Source: Virgisporangium ochraceum (GTDB lineage Bacteria > Actinomycetota > Actinomycetes > Mycobacteriales > Micromonosporaceae). From it: a stretch of 64,000 nt of DNA. Of this stretch, positions 41,430 through 50,700 are shown one piece after another. The notes beneath the pieces are model-generated. The model was not told the DNA's origin, searched no databases, and saw only the letters and a program-made list of their open reading frames with translations. Where the stretch lies: positions 26,041 to 90,040 of the forward strand of contig NZ_BOPH01000021.1 of NCBI RefSeq assembly GCF_016863655.1. The letters are read 5' to 3'. Numbering within the stretch: the stretch's first letter is position 1; each line of letters starts with the position of its first letter. Made by a program: the position numbers and the translations under genes.

Positions 41430-42815
41430 GTGTCCACTCGACGAACCCTCCTGGCCGGCGCGAGCGCGCTCGCCCTCACCGCCTGTGCCACCAACGCCGG
41501 GAAGTCCGGCGACGGCGATTCGAACGGCGGCGGCCGCAAGGGCGCGGCCACGAATGAGAACCCGCTCGGCGTCGCGTCCGACGCGCCGCTCGAGGTCGTC
41601 ATCTTCAAGGGCGGCTACGGCGACCAGTACGCCCAGCAGGCCCGCGACGGCTACCGGCAGCGCCACGCCAAGGCGACCATCGACTACAAGGCCATCCAGC
41701 GCGTCGGCGAGGTGCTGCAGCCGCGCTTCATCTCCGACAGCCCACCCGACGTCGTCGACAACACCGGTGCGGGCCGCCTCGACCTGGCCACGCTCGTCAC
41801 GTCGAACAAGCTGCGCGACCTGGGCGAGCTTCTCGACGCGCCCAGCCTCGACGACCCCACCGTGAAGGTGCGCGACACGCTGCTGCCCGGCGTGGTCGAC
41901 GAGGGCACCTACGACGGCAAGCCGTTGGTGCTCAACTACGCCTCGGTGCTGTGGGGCATCTGGTACTCGAAGTCGCTGTTCGCCCAGCGCGGCTGGACCT
42001 ACCCGAAGACGTGGGCCGACATGCTCACGCTCTGCGGCGAGATGAAGAAGGCCGGCGTCGCGCCGTGGACGTGGCAGGGCAAGTACCCCGAGTACATGAA
42101 CGACCCGCTGATCTCGTTGGCCGCCAAGGCCGGCGGGCAGGACCTCGTGAAGAGCGTCGACAACCTCGAACCGAACGCGTGGAAGAGCCCGGCGATGACC
42201 GCCGCGGTCACCGCGGTCCACGAGCTCGTCGCGCGCGGCTACGTGATGACCGGCTCGGAAGGGCTGTCGCACACCGAGGCGCAGAACGCGTGGAGCAAGG
42301 GCCAGGCGGCGTTCATCCCGTGCGGGTCGTGGCTGGAGAGCGAGCAGGAGCAGGTGACCACGCCGGGCTTCGACATGGTGATGGCGACCGTCCCGGAGCT
42401 CACCGGAAGCGACAAGCTGCCGGCCGGCGCCGTGATGTCGGCGAGCAGCGAGTCGTTCCTGGTGCCCGCCAGGGCGAAGAACGGCCAGGGCGGCCTGGAG
42501 TACCTGCGGATCCTGCTCTCCCGCGACATCGCGAAGGGGTTCGCGCAGAACTCGAAGGCGCTGCCCGTCGTGAAGGGTGCGACCGACGGGCTGACCCTCT
42601 CCAGTGGACTGTCGTCCGTGGCCGGTGCCGCGAAGAGCAGGGACCTGTTCGGGTACCGCTTCCGCACCTGGTACCCCGCGCTGGCCAAGGGCCTCGACGA
42701 CGCGACCGGCGAGCTGATGGCCGGCCGCGCGACGCCCGCCCAGTGGGCCGACCGGGTACAGAAGGCCGCCGACGACGTGGCGAAGGACTCGTCGGTCACC
42801 AGGCGCAAGCGGTAG
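41430..42815 (+). CDS. ABC sugar-binding lipoprotein, NgcE-like
   Basis: 461 aa, GTG 41430 with AAGGAG upstream. Signal with a Tat-like TRRTLL start and lipobox ALTAC (Cys19). Family 1 solute-binding fold (EVVIFKGGYGDQYAQQARDGYRQRHAKATIDYKAIQRVGEVLQPRF, PPDVVDNTG, LWGIWYSKSLFAQRGW). The pattern fits NgcE, the N-acetylglucosamine/chitobiose-binding protein of Streptomyces. The amino-sugar kinase and chitin-binding GH16 in the same cluster support that ligand class. Confidence 0.83.
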   Translation: MSTRRTLLAGASALALTACATNAGKSGDGDSNGGGRKGAATNENPLGVASDAPLEVVIFKGGYGDQYAQQARDGYRQRHAKATIDYKAIQRVGEVLQPRFISDSPPDVVDNTGAGRLDLATLVTSNKLRDLGELLDAPSLDDPTVKVRDTLLPGVVDEGTYDGKPLVLNYASVLWGIWYSKSLFAQRGWTYPKTWADMLTLCGEMKKAGVAPWTWQGKYPEYMNDPLISLAAKAGGQDLVKSVDNLEPNAWKSPAMTAAVTAVHELVARGYVMTGSEGLSHTEAQNAWSKGQAAFIPCGSWLESEQEQVTTPGFDMVMATVPELTGSDKLPAGAVMSASSESFLVPARAKNGQGGLEYLRILLSRDIAKGFAQNSKALPVVKGATDGLTLSSGLSSVAGAAKSRDLFGYRFRTWYPALAKGLDDATGELMAGRATPAQWADRVQKAADDVAKDSSVTRRKR

Positions 42816-42819
42816 CCGA

Positions 42820-43698
42820 ATGCGACACGGCCGGTTCCGGTTCCTCGCCGGAGCGATGATCCCGCCCCTGGCGCTCTACGGGCTGTTCGTGTTGTGGCCC
42901 TACGCCCAGGCGTTCTACCTGGCGTTCACCGACTTCGACGGCGTGTCGGCCGACGTGAACCTGGTGTGGTTCGACAACTTCACCCGGCTGTGGGACGACC
43001 GGTTGTTCCGCGCCGGTCTCACCCACACCGCGGTGCTCGTCGCCGTGGTGCCGCCGGCCACCGTCGCACTGGGACTGTTCCTCGCCGCAGCCACTCGCGC
43101 GGGGCGGGTAGCGCGGGCCTACCGGGTCGTGTACTTCTTCCCCCAGCTGCTGTCGGTCGCGATCGTGGCCGTGCTGTGGCAGTTCGTCTACACGCCGAAC
43201 TCCGGTCTGCTCAACGGTTTCCTGCGGGCGGTCGGACTCGACGGCCGCACCTGGCTCGCGGAGCCGGACCTCGCGCTGTGGTGCGTGACCGCCGCGATCA
43301 TCTGGTCGGCGGTCGGGTTCTACGTGGTGCTGTTCGCCGCCGCGATGGACGCGATCCCGCAGCACATCGTCGAGGCCGCCCGCATCGACGGCGCCGGACC
43401 GGTCGAGCTGTTCCTCCGCATCACGCTGCCGCTGGTGTGGGACAGCGTGCAGGTGGCCTTCGTCTACCTCGGAATCCTGGCGCTGGACGGGTTCGCGCTC
43501 GTCCAGATCATGACGGTCGGACCGGGTGGACCCGACAACAGCACCGAGGTGATCGGGTTGACGCTGTACCGCACCGCGTTCACGTACGGGAAGTTCGGCT
43601 ACGCGTCGGCGATGGGGGTCGTGCTGTTCTTCCTCAGCCTGACCCTCGCCGTGCTGGCGATGCGGTCGACCCGCCGCGAGTCGGTGGAGCTGGCATGA
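42820..43698 (+). CDS. ABC sugar permease 1, NgcF-like (MalF type)
   Basis: 292 aa with six transmembrane segments and the EAA loop EAARIDGAGPVELFLRITLPLVWDSVQVAF. It starts 4 nt after the binding-protein stop and overlaps the second permease by ATGA. No ATPase gene is in the cluster, so it must share an MsiK-type multitask ATPase encoded elsewhere, as actinobacterial sugar importers commonly do. Confidence 0.87.
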   Translation: MRHGRFRFLAGAMIPPLALYGLFVLWPYAQAFYLAFTDFDGVSADVNLVWFDNFTRLWDDRLFRAGLTHTAVLVAVVPPATVALGLFLAAATRAGRVARAYRVVYFFPQLLSVAIVAVLWQFVYTPNSGLLNGFLRAVGLDGRTWLAEPDLALWCVTAAIIWSAVGFYVVLFAAAMDAIPQHIVEAARIDGAGPVELFLRITLPLVWDSVQVAFVYLGILALDGFALVQIMTVGPGGPDNSTEVIGLTLYRTAFTYGKFGYASAMGVVLFFLSLTLAVLAMRSTRRESVELA

Positions 43699-44510
43699 GA
43701 AGGCCCCTGGTGCACCTCGCGCTGGCGACGTGGGCGGTGCTGGTCTCGTTCCCCTTGCTCTGGGCGGTGGTCTCGTCGTTGAAGTCCGACGCCGAGATCT
43801 TCGACAGCCCGTGGTCGCTGCCCGCGTCGCCGCAGTTCGGCAACTGGGCACGGGCGTGGGAGGAGGCGTCGATCGGGCGCTACCTGCTCAACACGGTGGT
43901 CGTGGTGGGCGGTGCGCTGGTGCTCACCATGCTCGGCGGCTCACTCGTCGCGTACTGCCTGGCGCGGTACCGGTTCCCGGGCAACCGGGTCATCTACTAC
44001 ACGCTCGTCGCGGGGATGCTGTTCCCGGTCTTCCTCGCGCTCGTCCCGCTGTTCTTCGTGGTCGACCAGCTCGGGCTGCTCGGCACGTACCACGGGCTGA
44101 TCCTGGTGTACGCGGCGTACGCGTTGCCGTTCACCGTGTTCTTCCTGCACTCGTTCTTCCGCTCGCTGCCGGGCGAGGTCGCCGAGGCCGCCTTCCTCGA
44201 CGGCTGCTCGCACGCGGGAGTGTTCTTCCGCGTCATGCTGCCGATGGCCCGGCCGGGCCTGCTCAGCGTCGGCATCTTCAACGTGGTCGGCCTGTGGAAC
44301 CAGTACCTGCTGCCGTTGGCGCTCAACCCCGAGCCCGACCGGTACGTGCTGGCCCAGGGGCTGGCGTTCCTGGCCGTGAGCCAGGGCTACCGCAGCGACT
44401 GGAGCGGGCTGTTCGCCGGCCTGGTCATCGCGATGCTCCCCGTTCTCGTCGCCTATCTCCTCTTCCAACGGCAGATCCGGGCCGGTCTCACCGCGGGGGC
44501 GGTGAGGTAG
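43695..44510 (+). CDS. ABC sugar permease 2, NgcG-like (MalG type)
   Basis: 271 aa, six transmembrane segments, EAA loop EAAFLDGCSHAGVFFRVMLPMARPGLLSVGIF. ATGA overlap with permease 1. The conserved YALPFTVFFLHSFFRSLP segment before the EAA loop is typical of MalG/NgcG proteins. Confidence 0.87.
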   Translation: MRRPLVHLALATWAVLVSFPLLWAVVSSLKSDAEIFDSPWSLPASPQFGNWARAWEEASIGRYLLNTVVVVGGALVLTMLGGSLVAYCLARYRFPGNRVIYYTLVAGMLFPVFLALVPLFFVVDQLGLLGTYHGLILVYAAYALPFTVFFLHSFFRSLPGEVAEAAFLDGCSHAGVFFRVMLPMARPGLLSVGIFNVVGLWNQYLLPLALNPEPDRYVLAQGLAFLAVSQGYRSDWSGLFAGLVIAMLPVLVAYLLFQRQIRAGLTAGAVR

Positions 44511-44552
44511 CGCCCGTTTGCACTCCTTCTCCAACCCCCTCCCCCGAATGGA

Positions 44553-45776
44553 GTGAAGGACGTGAAACCGCCCAGAAAGATGGTCAGCTCGCTGACCGCG
44601 TCCATGGTGGCGCTCGCGGCCGGCACCGTTGCCGCGGCCGTGTTCGTCACCACCACCCCCGGAACGGCCAGCGCCGCCGAGTGCAAGGCGCTGTTCGACG
44701 ACTTCAGCTACAGCGGACCGGCCGACCCTCTCATCAGCCAGCGCGGCTGGACGGTGCGCACCAACGCCGGCGGCCCCGGCGTACCGGGCGCGTCGTGGCC
44801 GGCGTCGAACGTCTCGTTCCCCACGGTCGACGGTGCGAAGGGCCTGCAGCTGCAGGCCTCCACCGACGGCACCGGGGCCGGCACCAGCCAGGCCGAGTTC
44901 CTGCACCAGCGCAAGTTCTTCGAGGGCACGTACGCGGCGCGCGTCAAGTTCGCCGACGCCCCGGTGACCGGCAACGACGGCGACCACCTCGTGGAGACGT
45001 TCTTCACGATTACCCCGCTGAACGCCCCGATGGACCCCGACTACGGCGAGATCGACTTCGAGTACCTGCCCAACGGAGGGTGGGGCGAACCGGCCAACAT
45101 CTTCTACCAGACCACGTGGGAGACCTACCGGCCCGACCCGTGGGAGGCCGTGAACACCCACACCGAGCAGCGTCAGAGCTTCGCCGGCTGGCACGACCTG
45201 CAGTTCACCGTGTCGGGCGGCCACGTGAAGTACTACGTCGACGGCGCGCTCGTCGCCGACCACAGCGGCATCTACTACCCCGAGACGCCGATGTCGATCA
45301 ACTTCAACCTGTGGTTCATCGACACCGCCGCGCACTCCGGTGGCACCTCGACGTACCGGCAGCAGGTCGACTTCCTGTACCACACGGTCAACGAGGTGCT
45401 GTCGCCCGCGGAGGTCGCCGCGCGGGTGGCCGGCTTCCGGTCGTCGGGCGTCTCGCACCGGGACACCGTCGGCAGCGGCGGGTCGTGCCCGCAGCCGTCG
45501 AACCCGGGCTCGCCGTCGAACCCCGGTTCGCCGAGCAACCCGGGGTCGCCGTCGCAGAGCGACCCGGGCAACCCCGGCAACTGCTCGAGTGCTCCACTGT
45601 GGACGGTGAACGGCGTCTACACCGGCGGCGCCACGGTGCGCTGGGAGCGCAGCGCCAACGGCAACCCGAACGGCCCGAAGTCCGGTGACGGCGTGCACCT
45701 GTGGCGCGCCCGCTGGTGGACCCAGGGCAGCGAACCCGGCTGGACCGCGCAGTGGCAGGACCTCGGCCGCTGCTGA
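44553..45776 (+). CDS. Secreted GH16 protein with C-terminal chitin-binding (CBM5/12) module
   Basis: 407 aa, GTG 44553. Signal peptide ends near residue 41 (TASAAE). The GH16 core (about 45-285) has the catalytic motif YGEIDFEYLP (ExDxE), and conserved QQVDFLYH. A Pro/Ser/Asn/Gly linker with repeated SNPGSP units leads to about 60 residues ending HLWRARWWTQGSEPGWTAQWQDLG, a CBM5/12-type chitin-binding domain. GH16 enzymes normally cut beta-1,3/1,4-glucans, galactans or related chains. The chitin module and the amino-sugar importer suggest a chitin- or fungal-wall-linked target. Confidence 0.83.
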   Translation: MKDVKPPRKMVSSLTASMVALAAGTVAAAVFVTTTPGTASAAECKALFDDFSYSGPADPLISQRGWTVRTNAGGPGVPGASWPASNVSFPTVDGAKGLQLQASTDGTGAGTSQAEFLHQRKFFEGTYAARVKFADAPVTGNDGDHLVETFFTITPLNAPMDPDYGEIDFEYLPNGGWGEPANIFYQTTWETYRPDPWEAVNTHTEQRQSFAGWHDLQFTVSGGHVKYYVDGALVADHSGIYYPETPMSINFNLWFIDTAAHSGGTSTYRQQVDFLYHTVNEVLSPAEVAARVAGFRSSGVSHRDTVGSGGSCPQPSNPGSPSNPGSPSNPGSPSQSDPGNPGNCSSAPLWTVNGVYTGGATVRWERSANGNPNGPKSGDGVHLWRARWWTQGSEPGWTAQWQDLGRC

Positions 45777-45799
45777 GTGAGACGCCGCTGAGCGAGAAT

Positions 45800-45832
45800 C
45801 GGGGCGGGCTCCTGGAGCGGGGGCCCGCCCCG
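45800..45832 (+). terminator. Hairpin after the GH16 gene
   Basis: CGGGGCGGGC (45800-45809) and GCCCGCCCCG (45823-45832) pair perfectly over 10 bp. Located 24 nt past the GH16 stop and 24 nt before the kinase start; it may partly separate the secreted enzyme from the kinase. Confidence 0.65.
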
Positions 45833-45855
45833 TCACACACACCCGGGGAGGCGCG

Positions 45856-46788
45856 GTGCTCGTACTCGGAGTCGACATCGGTGGCACGTCCACCCGCGCG
45901 CTGGTGACCACGGTCGCCGGCGAGCGCGTGGCGTTCGGCAGTGCCGGCGCCGGCAACCCGGTGACGGTGCCGACGGCCGAGGCGACCGCGAGCCTGCGCG
46001 CGGCCCTCGACGCGGCACTGTCCGGTGTGGACCCGGCGGAGATCCGGGCCGTGGTGGCCGGCGCGGCCGGCGCCTCCCACGCGGACCCGATCGGGCGGAC
46101 GATCCGCGACGCGGGCATCGGCTGCCCGGTACGCGTGGTCGGCGACGCCGTCACCGCGTACGCCGCGGGCACCGACGAGCCCACCGGAACCGTGCTCATC
46201 GCCGGCACCGGCGCGGTCGCCGCCCGCGTCGGGGACGGGAACCTGGTGCGTACGGCCGACGGCCTCGGCTGGCTCCTCGGCGACCTGGGGTCGGCGTTCT
46301 GGATCGGCCGCGAAGCGGCCGTGGCCACGGCCGACCGGTACTACGACGGAGCGTCCGCGACGCCGCTCACCCGCGCGGTCGGGGCCGCCCTCGGCGTCGA
46401 CGACGCGACCGGTGTGTCCACGGTGGACGGAGACGCGGTCGTCGCCGCGGTCTACCGTCGCGAGCCGAGAGCACTGGCGGCACTGGCGCCGCTGGTCACC
46501 GCGGCGGCCGGTGACCCGGGGGCGGAGCGGATCCTCGACGGGGCGGCCGCCCACCTGCATGCCACCGTGTCCCGGGTCCTCGGCGACGGCCCACTGGTAC
46601 TGGCCGGCGGCGTCCTGCGTCACTGCGCACCGGTGCGCGAAGGGCTACTACGCCGGCTGGACCCGCGGGTACGCGTGAGCACCGCGGAGGCCGGCGAGGT
46701 CGGCGCGGCCCGCCTCGCCCGACGGCTGGTGGCCCAGCTACCGCGTACGGACGGCCGGGCCGAGGCGCAGCACCGCCGCCGCGAGTAG
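45856..46788 (+). CDS. BadF/BcrA-type N-acetylglucosamine kinase
   Basis: 310 aa, GTG 45856 with GGGAGG upstream. ASKHA fold: phosphate-1 LGVDIGGTSTRALV, phosphate-2 GTVLIAGTGAVAARV and the adenosine loop LVLAGGVLRHCAPV. GWLLGDLGSAFWIGREA is typical of N-acetylglucosamine kinases of the BadF/BcrA group. It would phosphorylate sugars brought in by the NgcEFG-like importer. The 3' end overlaps a convergent PAP2 gene by 51 nt. Confidence 0.83.
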   Translation: MLVLGVDIGGTSTRALVTTVAGERVAFGSAGAGNPVTVPTAEATASLRAALDAALSGVDPAEIRAVVAGAAGASHADPIGRTIRDAGIGCPVRVVGDAVTAYAAGTDEPTGTVLIAGTGAVAARVGDGNLVRTADGLGWLLGDLGSAFWIGREAAVATADRYYDGASATPLTRAVGAALGVDDATGVSTVDGDAVVAAVYRREPRALAALAPLVTAAAGDPGAERILDGAAAHLHATVSRVLGDGPLVLAGGVLRHCAPVREGLLRRLDPRVRVSTAEAGEVGAARLARRLVAQLPRTDGRAEAQHRRRE

Positions 46789-47349
46789 CCCCACCCCCAG
46801 CGCTCCCACGGCCGCGCCGGCGGCGTCGACCAGCCAGTGCTCGGCGAGCACTATGCGGCTCGCCGCGACGAGCGTCACCGCGGTCAGGGCGCCCGCCAGG
46901 GCGGCCCGGTGCCAGGCGCGCCCCAGCTGCCCGTAGAGCAGCACGGCCGCGAACCCGACCGCCGTGACGACCGCGACGTGCCCGCTCGGGTACGTTCCCA
47001 GCTGCGGCTGCTGCGGCGGACCCGGACGCAGGAACAGGCCCTGCAGCAGCAGGACCGACGCCGCCAACGGCACCGTGGCCACGACCCGGCCGACCCGGGC
47101 TCCACGACCCCTCCGCCGGAGAACCGCGACCGCTCCGGCCACCAACGCGACGAGGCACAGCAGCGTCCCCGCGCCGCTGACCGCCGCGGCCACGGCCGCC
47201 GGCCGGGTACCGGGTGCGGCCGAGGCGTGCGCGACCAGCCACGCGTCGGCGGGCGGAACGACGTCGCGCAGGAGCACCCCGGCCACCACCACCGCGGCGA
47301 GCATGCCCGCGCCGAGACCCGCCCACCTGATCCGTCGAACTCGATCCAT
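46738..47349 (-). CDS. PAP2-family membrane phosphatase
   Basis: 203 aa, five or six hydrophobic segments. The phosphatase motifs PSGH (in TYPSGHVAVVTAVGF) and SR-x5-H-x3-D (SRIVLAEHWLVD) are intact; the first motif (K-x6-RP) is only partly recognisable near LRPGPP. It probably dephosphorylates an isoprenoid or lipid phosphate at the membrane. Its tail overlaps the convergent kinase gene. Confidence 0.8.
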   Translation of the reverse strand: MDRVRRIRWAGLGAGMLAAVVVAGVLLRDVVPPADAWLVAHASAAPGTRPAAVAAAVSGAGTLLCLVALVAGAVAVLRRRGRGARVGRVVATVPLAASVLLLQGLFLRPGPPQQPQLGTYPSGHVAVVTAVGFAAVLLYGQLGRAWHRAALAGALTAVTLVAASRIVLAEHWLVDAAGAAVGALGVGLLAAAVLRLGPAVRTR

Positions 47350-47414
47350 CGGACGAGTGTTGGCCCGGTGCCGCCCCGGTCACATCGGTGGAAATCCCCG
47401 AGGCGCCCCTGACA

Positions 47415-47738
47415 TCAGCGCGACAGGGCCTTCTCCAGCTCCGACTTCGACATCGACGAGCGGCCCTTGATGTTGCGCTTCTTCGCCTCGTTGTAGAGCT
47501 GTTCCTTCGTGCGCCCCTGCGCGCCGCTGTGCGAGCGCTTGCCGCCGCGGTGACCCGACGACACGTCGTCGATCGACGACCGGCTCGCGGTGCGCGACTC
47601 GCCCGAGCGGGCGCGCTCCTTGTTCACCGTGCGCGCGGCCATCTCCGTCGCGCGCTTCTTCGGCATGCCCCGCTTCTGCGCGCTCTCCTTGATGTGCTCG
47701 TACTGGCGCTCGCGCTTGGGGCTCGATCCGGCAGGCAT
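47415..47738 (-). CDS. Small basic protein with Rho-N/SAP-like C-terminus
   Basis: 107 aa, highly charged. The N-terminal half (KRERQYEHIKESAQKRGMPKKRATEMAARTVNKERAR) and the C-terminal half (GRTKEQLYNEAKKRNIKGRSSMSKSELEKAL, a Rho N-terminal/SAP-like fold) match small actinobacterial proteins often labelled plasmid stabilisation proteins. That label has weak support. Nucleic-acid binding is the reasonable guess. ATG has GGAGG just upstream. Confidence 0.7.
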   Translation of the reverse strand: MPAGSSPKRERQYEHIKESAQKRGMPKKRATEMAARTVNKERARSGESRTASRSSIDDVSSGHRGGKRSHSGAQGRTKEQLYNEAKKRNIKGRSSMSKSELEKALSR

Positions 47739-47771
47739 GGCAGACCTCCTCCTTGTCAGACAGGAGAATTC

Positions 47772-47799
47772 CCGACGGTCGAGCCCCGAAACCCGTCGG
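47772..47799 (-). terminator. Hairpin immediately after pyc
   Basis: CCGACGG (47772-47778) and CCGTCGG (47793-47799) pair perfectly with a 14-nt loop, adjoining the pyc stop at 47800. Confidence 0.6.
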
Positions 47800-50700
47800 T
47801 CAGGCGATCTCCAGTATCAGGTCGCCGCCCTCCACCTGCTGCACCTTGCCGATCGCCACGCGCGTCACCGTTCCGCCGCGCTGGGCGGTGATGGCCGCCT
47901 CCATCTTCATCGCCTCGATCGTCGCGACGGTCTGGCCCTCGGCCACCTCGTCGCCGTCGCCGACCTGCAGCGTCACCACACCGGCGAACGGCGCCGGCAG
48001 GTGCGCCGGGTTGGACCGGTCGGCCTTCTCCGCCGCCTTGACGTCGGTGTGGATCGACGCGTCGCGCACCGTCACCGTGCGGATCTGCCCGTTCAGCGTC
48101 GCGAGCACCGTGCGGTAGCCGCGCGCGTCCGCCTCGCTGATCGCCTCCAGGTGGATGAGCAGCGTGACGCCGGGCTCCAACGTCACGGTGTGCTCGATGC
48201 CGGGCTCGAGGCCGTAGAAGAAGTCCTTGCTCGACAGCACCGACGTGTCGCCGTAGGCGTCGCGGTGGGTCGTGAACTCCTTCGCCGGCCCCGGGAACAG
48301 CAGCTGGTTCAGCGTCGCGCGGCGCGCGGTCCGCAGGCCCTCGCGGTCGGCGTCGGTCAGGTCGGCGACCCGGCGCGGCGCCGACCGGCCCTGCAACGCG
48401 CGGGTGCGGAACGGCTCGGGCCAGCCGCCCGGCGGGTCACCCAGCTCGCCGTGCAGGAACCCGATCACCGAGTCGGGTACGTCGAACCTGCCCGGTTCGG
48501 CCTCGAAGTCCTCGGGACGCACACCGGCGCCGACCAGGTGCAGCGCCAGGTCACCGACGACCTTCGACGACGGCGTGACCTTCACCAGCCGGCCGAGCAT
48601 CCGGTCGGCGGCCGCGTAGCAGTCCTCGATGAGCTCGAAGCTGTCGCCCAGCCCCAGCGCGATCGCCTGCTGCCGCAGGTTCGACAGCTGCCCACCCGGG
48701 ATCTCGTGCGTGTACACGCGCCCCGTCGGCGACGCCAGCCCCGACTCGAACGGCGCGTACACCCTGCGCACGGCCTCCCAGTACGGCTCCAGGTCGCTCA
48801 CCGCCCGCAGCGACAGCCCGGTGGACCGCTCGGTGTGGTCGGTCGCCGCGACCAGCGCCGACAGCGACGGCTGCGACGTGGTGCCCGCCATCGACGCGAC
48901 CGCCGCGTCGACCGCGTCGACCCCGGCGTCGATCGCCGCGACAAGCGTCGCCAGCTGCCCGCCGGGGGTGTCGTGGGTGTGCAGGTGCACCGGCAGGTCG
49001 AACCGCTCCCGCAGCGCGGTGACCAGCTTCCGGGCGGCCGGCGGACGCAGCAGCCCGGCCATGTCCTTGATCGCCAGGACGTGCGCGCCGGCGCGGACGA
49101 TCTCGTCGGCGAGCCGCAGGTAGTAGTCCAGCGTGTACAGCCGCTCGTCGGGGTGGCTGAGGTCACCGGTGTAGCAGAGCGCCACCTCCGCCACGGCCGT
49201 TCCGGTGGCGCGCACCGCCTCGATCGCCGGCCGCATCTGGTCGACGTCGTTCAACGCGTCGAAGATGCGGAAGATGTCCATTCCCGAGGCGGCCGCCTCC
49301 TCGACGAACGCCGACGTCACCTCGGTCGGGTACGGGGTGTACCCGACGGTGTTGCGGCCCCGGAGCAGCATCTGCGTGCACAGGTTCGGCACCGCCTCGC
49401 GCAGCGCCGCCAGCCGTTCCCACGGGTCCTCCGCGAGGAACCGCAGCGCGACGTCGTACGTGGCGCCGCCCCAGCACTCCAGCGACAGCAGCTGCGGGGC
49501 GATCCGGGCCACGTACGGCGCCACGGCGAGCAGGTCACGGGTCCGGACCCGCGTGGCGACCAGGCTCTGGTGCGCGTCCCGGAACGTCGTGTCGGTGACC
49601 GCGACCTTCACCTGCGACCGTAACCACGACGCGAAGCCCTCCGGGCCGAGCCGCCGCAGCAGCTGCCGCGAGCCCCCCGCGGGCGCGGCCTCGAGGTCGA
49701 CCTTCGGCAGCTTCTCGACCGGCTCGATCACCTGCGGGCGCGGGCCGTGCGGCCGGTTCACCGTGGTCTCCGCGAGGTAGTTGAGCATGCGGGTGCCGCG
49801 GTCGGCGCTCGGACGGGCCTTCAGCAGGTGCGGACGCTCGTCGATGAAGCTCGTGGTGACGCGGCCGGCCTGGAAGTCGGGATCGTCGAGCACCGCGGCG
49901 AGGAACGCCAGGTTGCTCGACACGCCCCGGATGCGGAACTCCGCGATCGCCCGGCGCGCCCGGCGCACCGCGTTGGTGAAGTCGTGGCCGGTGCAGGTGA
50001 GCTTCACGAGCATCGAGTCGAAGTGGGCGCTGACCTCGGCACCGGTGTGCACCGTGCCACCGTCGAGCCGCACGCCCGGGCCGCCGGGCGAACGGTAGGC
50101 GCTCACCGTGCCCGTGTCGGGGCGGAAGCCGTTGGCCGGGTCCTCCGTGGTGATGCGGCACTGCAGCGCCGCGCCACTCACCGTGATCTGGTCCTGCGTC
50201 AGGTTGAGACCGGGCAGGGACATCCCGGACGCGATGCGCAGCTGGGCGATCACCAGGTCGCGCTCGGTGACCTGCTCGGTGACCGTGTGCTCGACCTGGA
50301 TCCGCGGATTCATCTCGATGAAGACGTGGTTGCCGTCGCGGTCGAGCAGGAACTCCACGGTGCCGGCGTTCACGTAGCCGATCGCGCGGGCGAAGTTCAC
50401 CGCGTCCGCGCAGATCCGCGCCCGCAGCTCCGGGTCGAGGTGCGGCGCCGGCGCGATCTCCACGACCTTCTGGTGCCGGCGCTGCACCGAGCAGTCCCGC
50501 TCGTACAGGTGCGAGACGTTGCCGTGGGCGTCCGCGAGAATCTGCACCTCGATGTGGCGCGGGTCGACGACCGCCTGCTCCAGGAACACGGTGCCGTCGC
50601 CGAACGCCGAGCGCGCCTCGCGCGAGGCGGCCTCGATCGACTCCCGGAGGTCCTTCGGCTCGGTGACGCGCCGCATGCCGCGCCCGCCACCACCGGCGAC

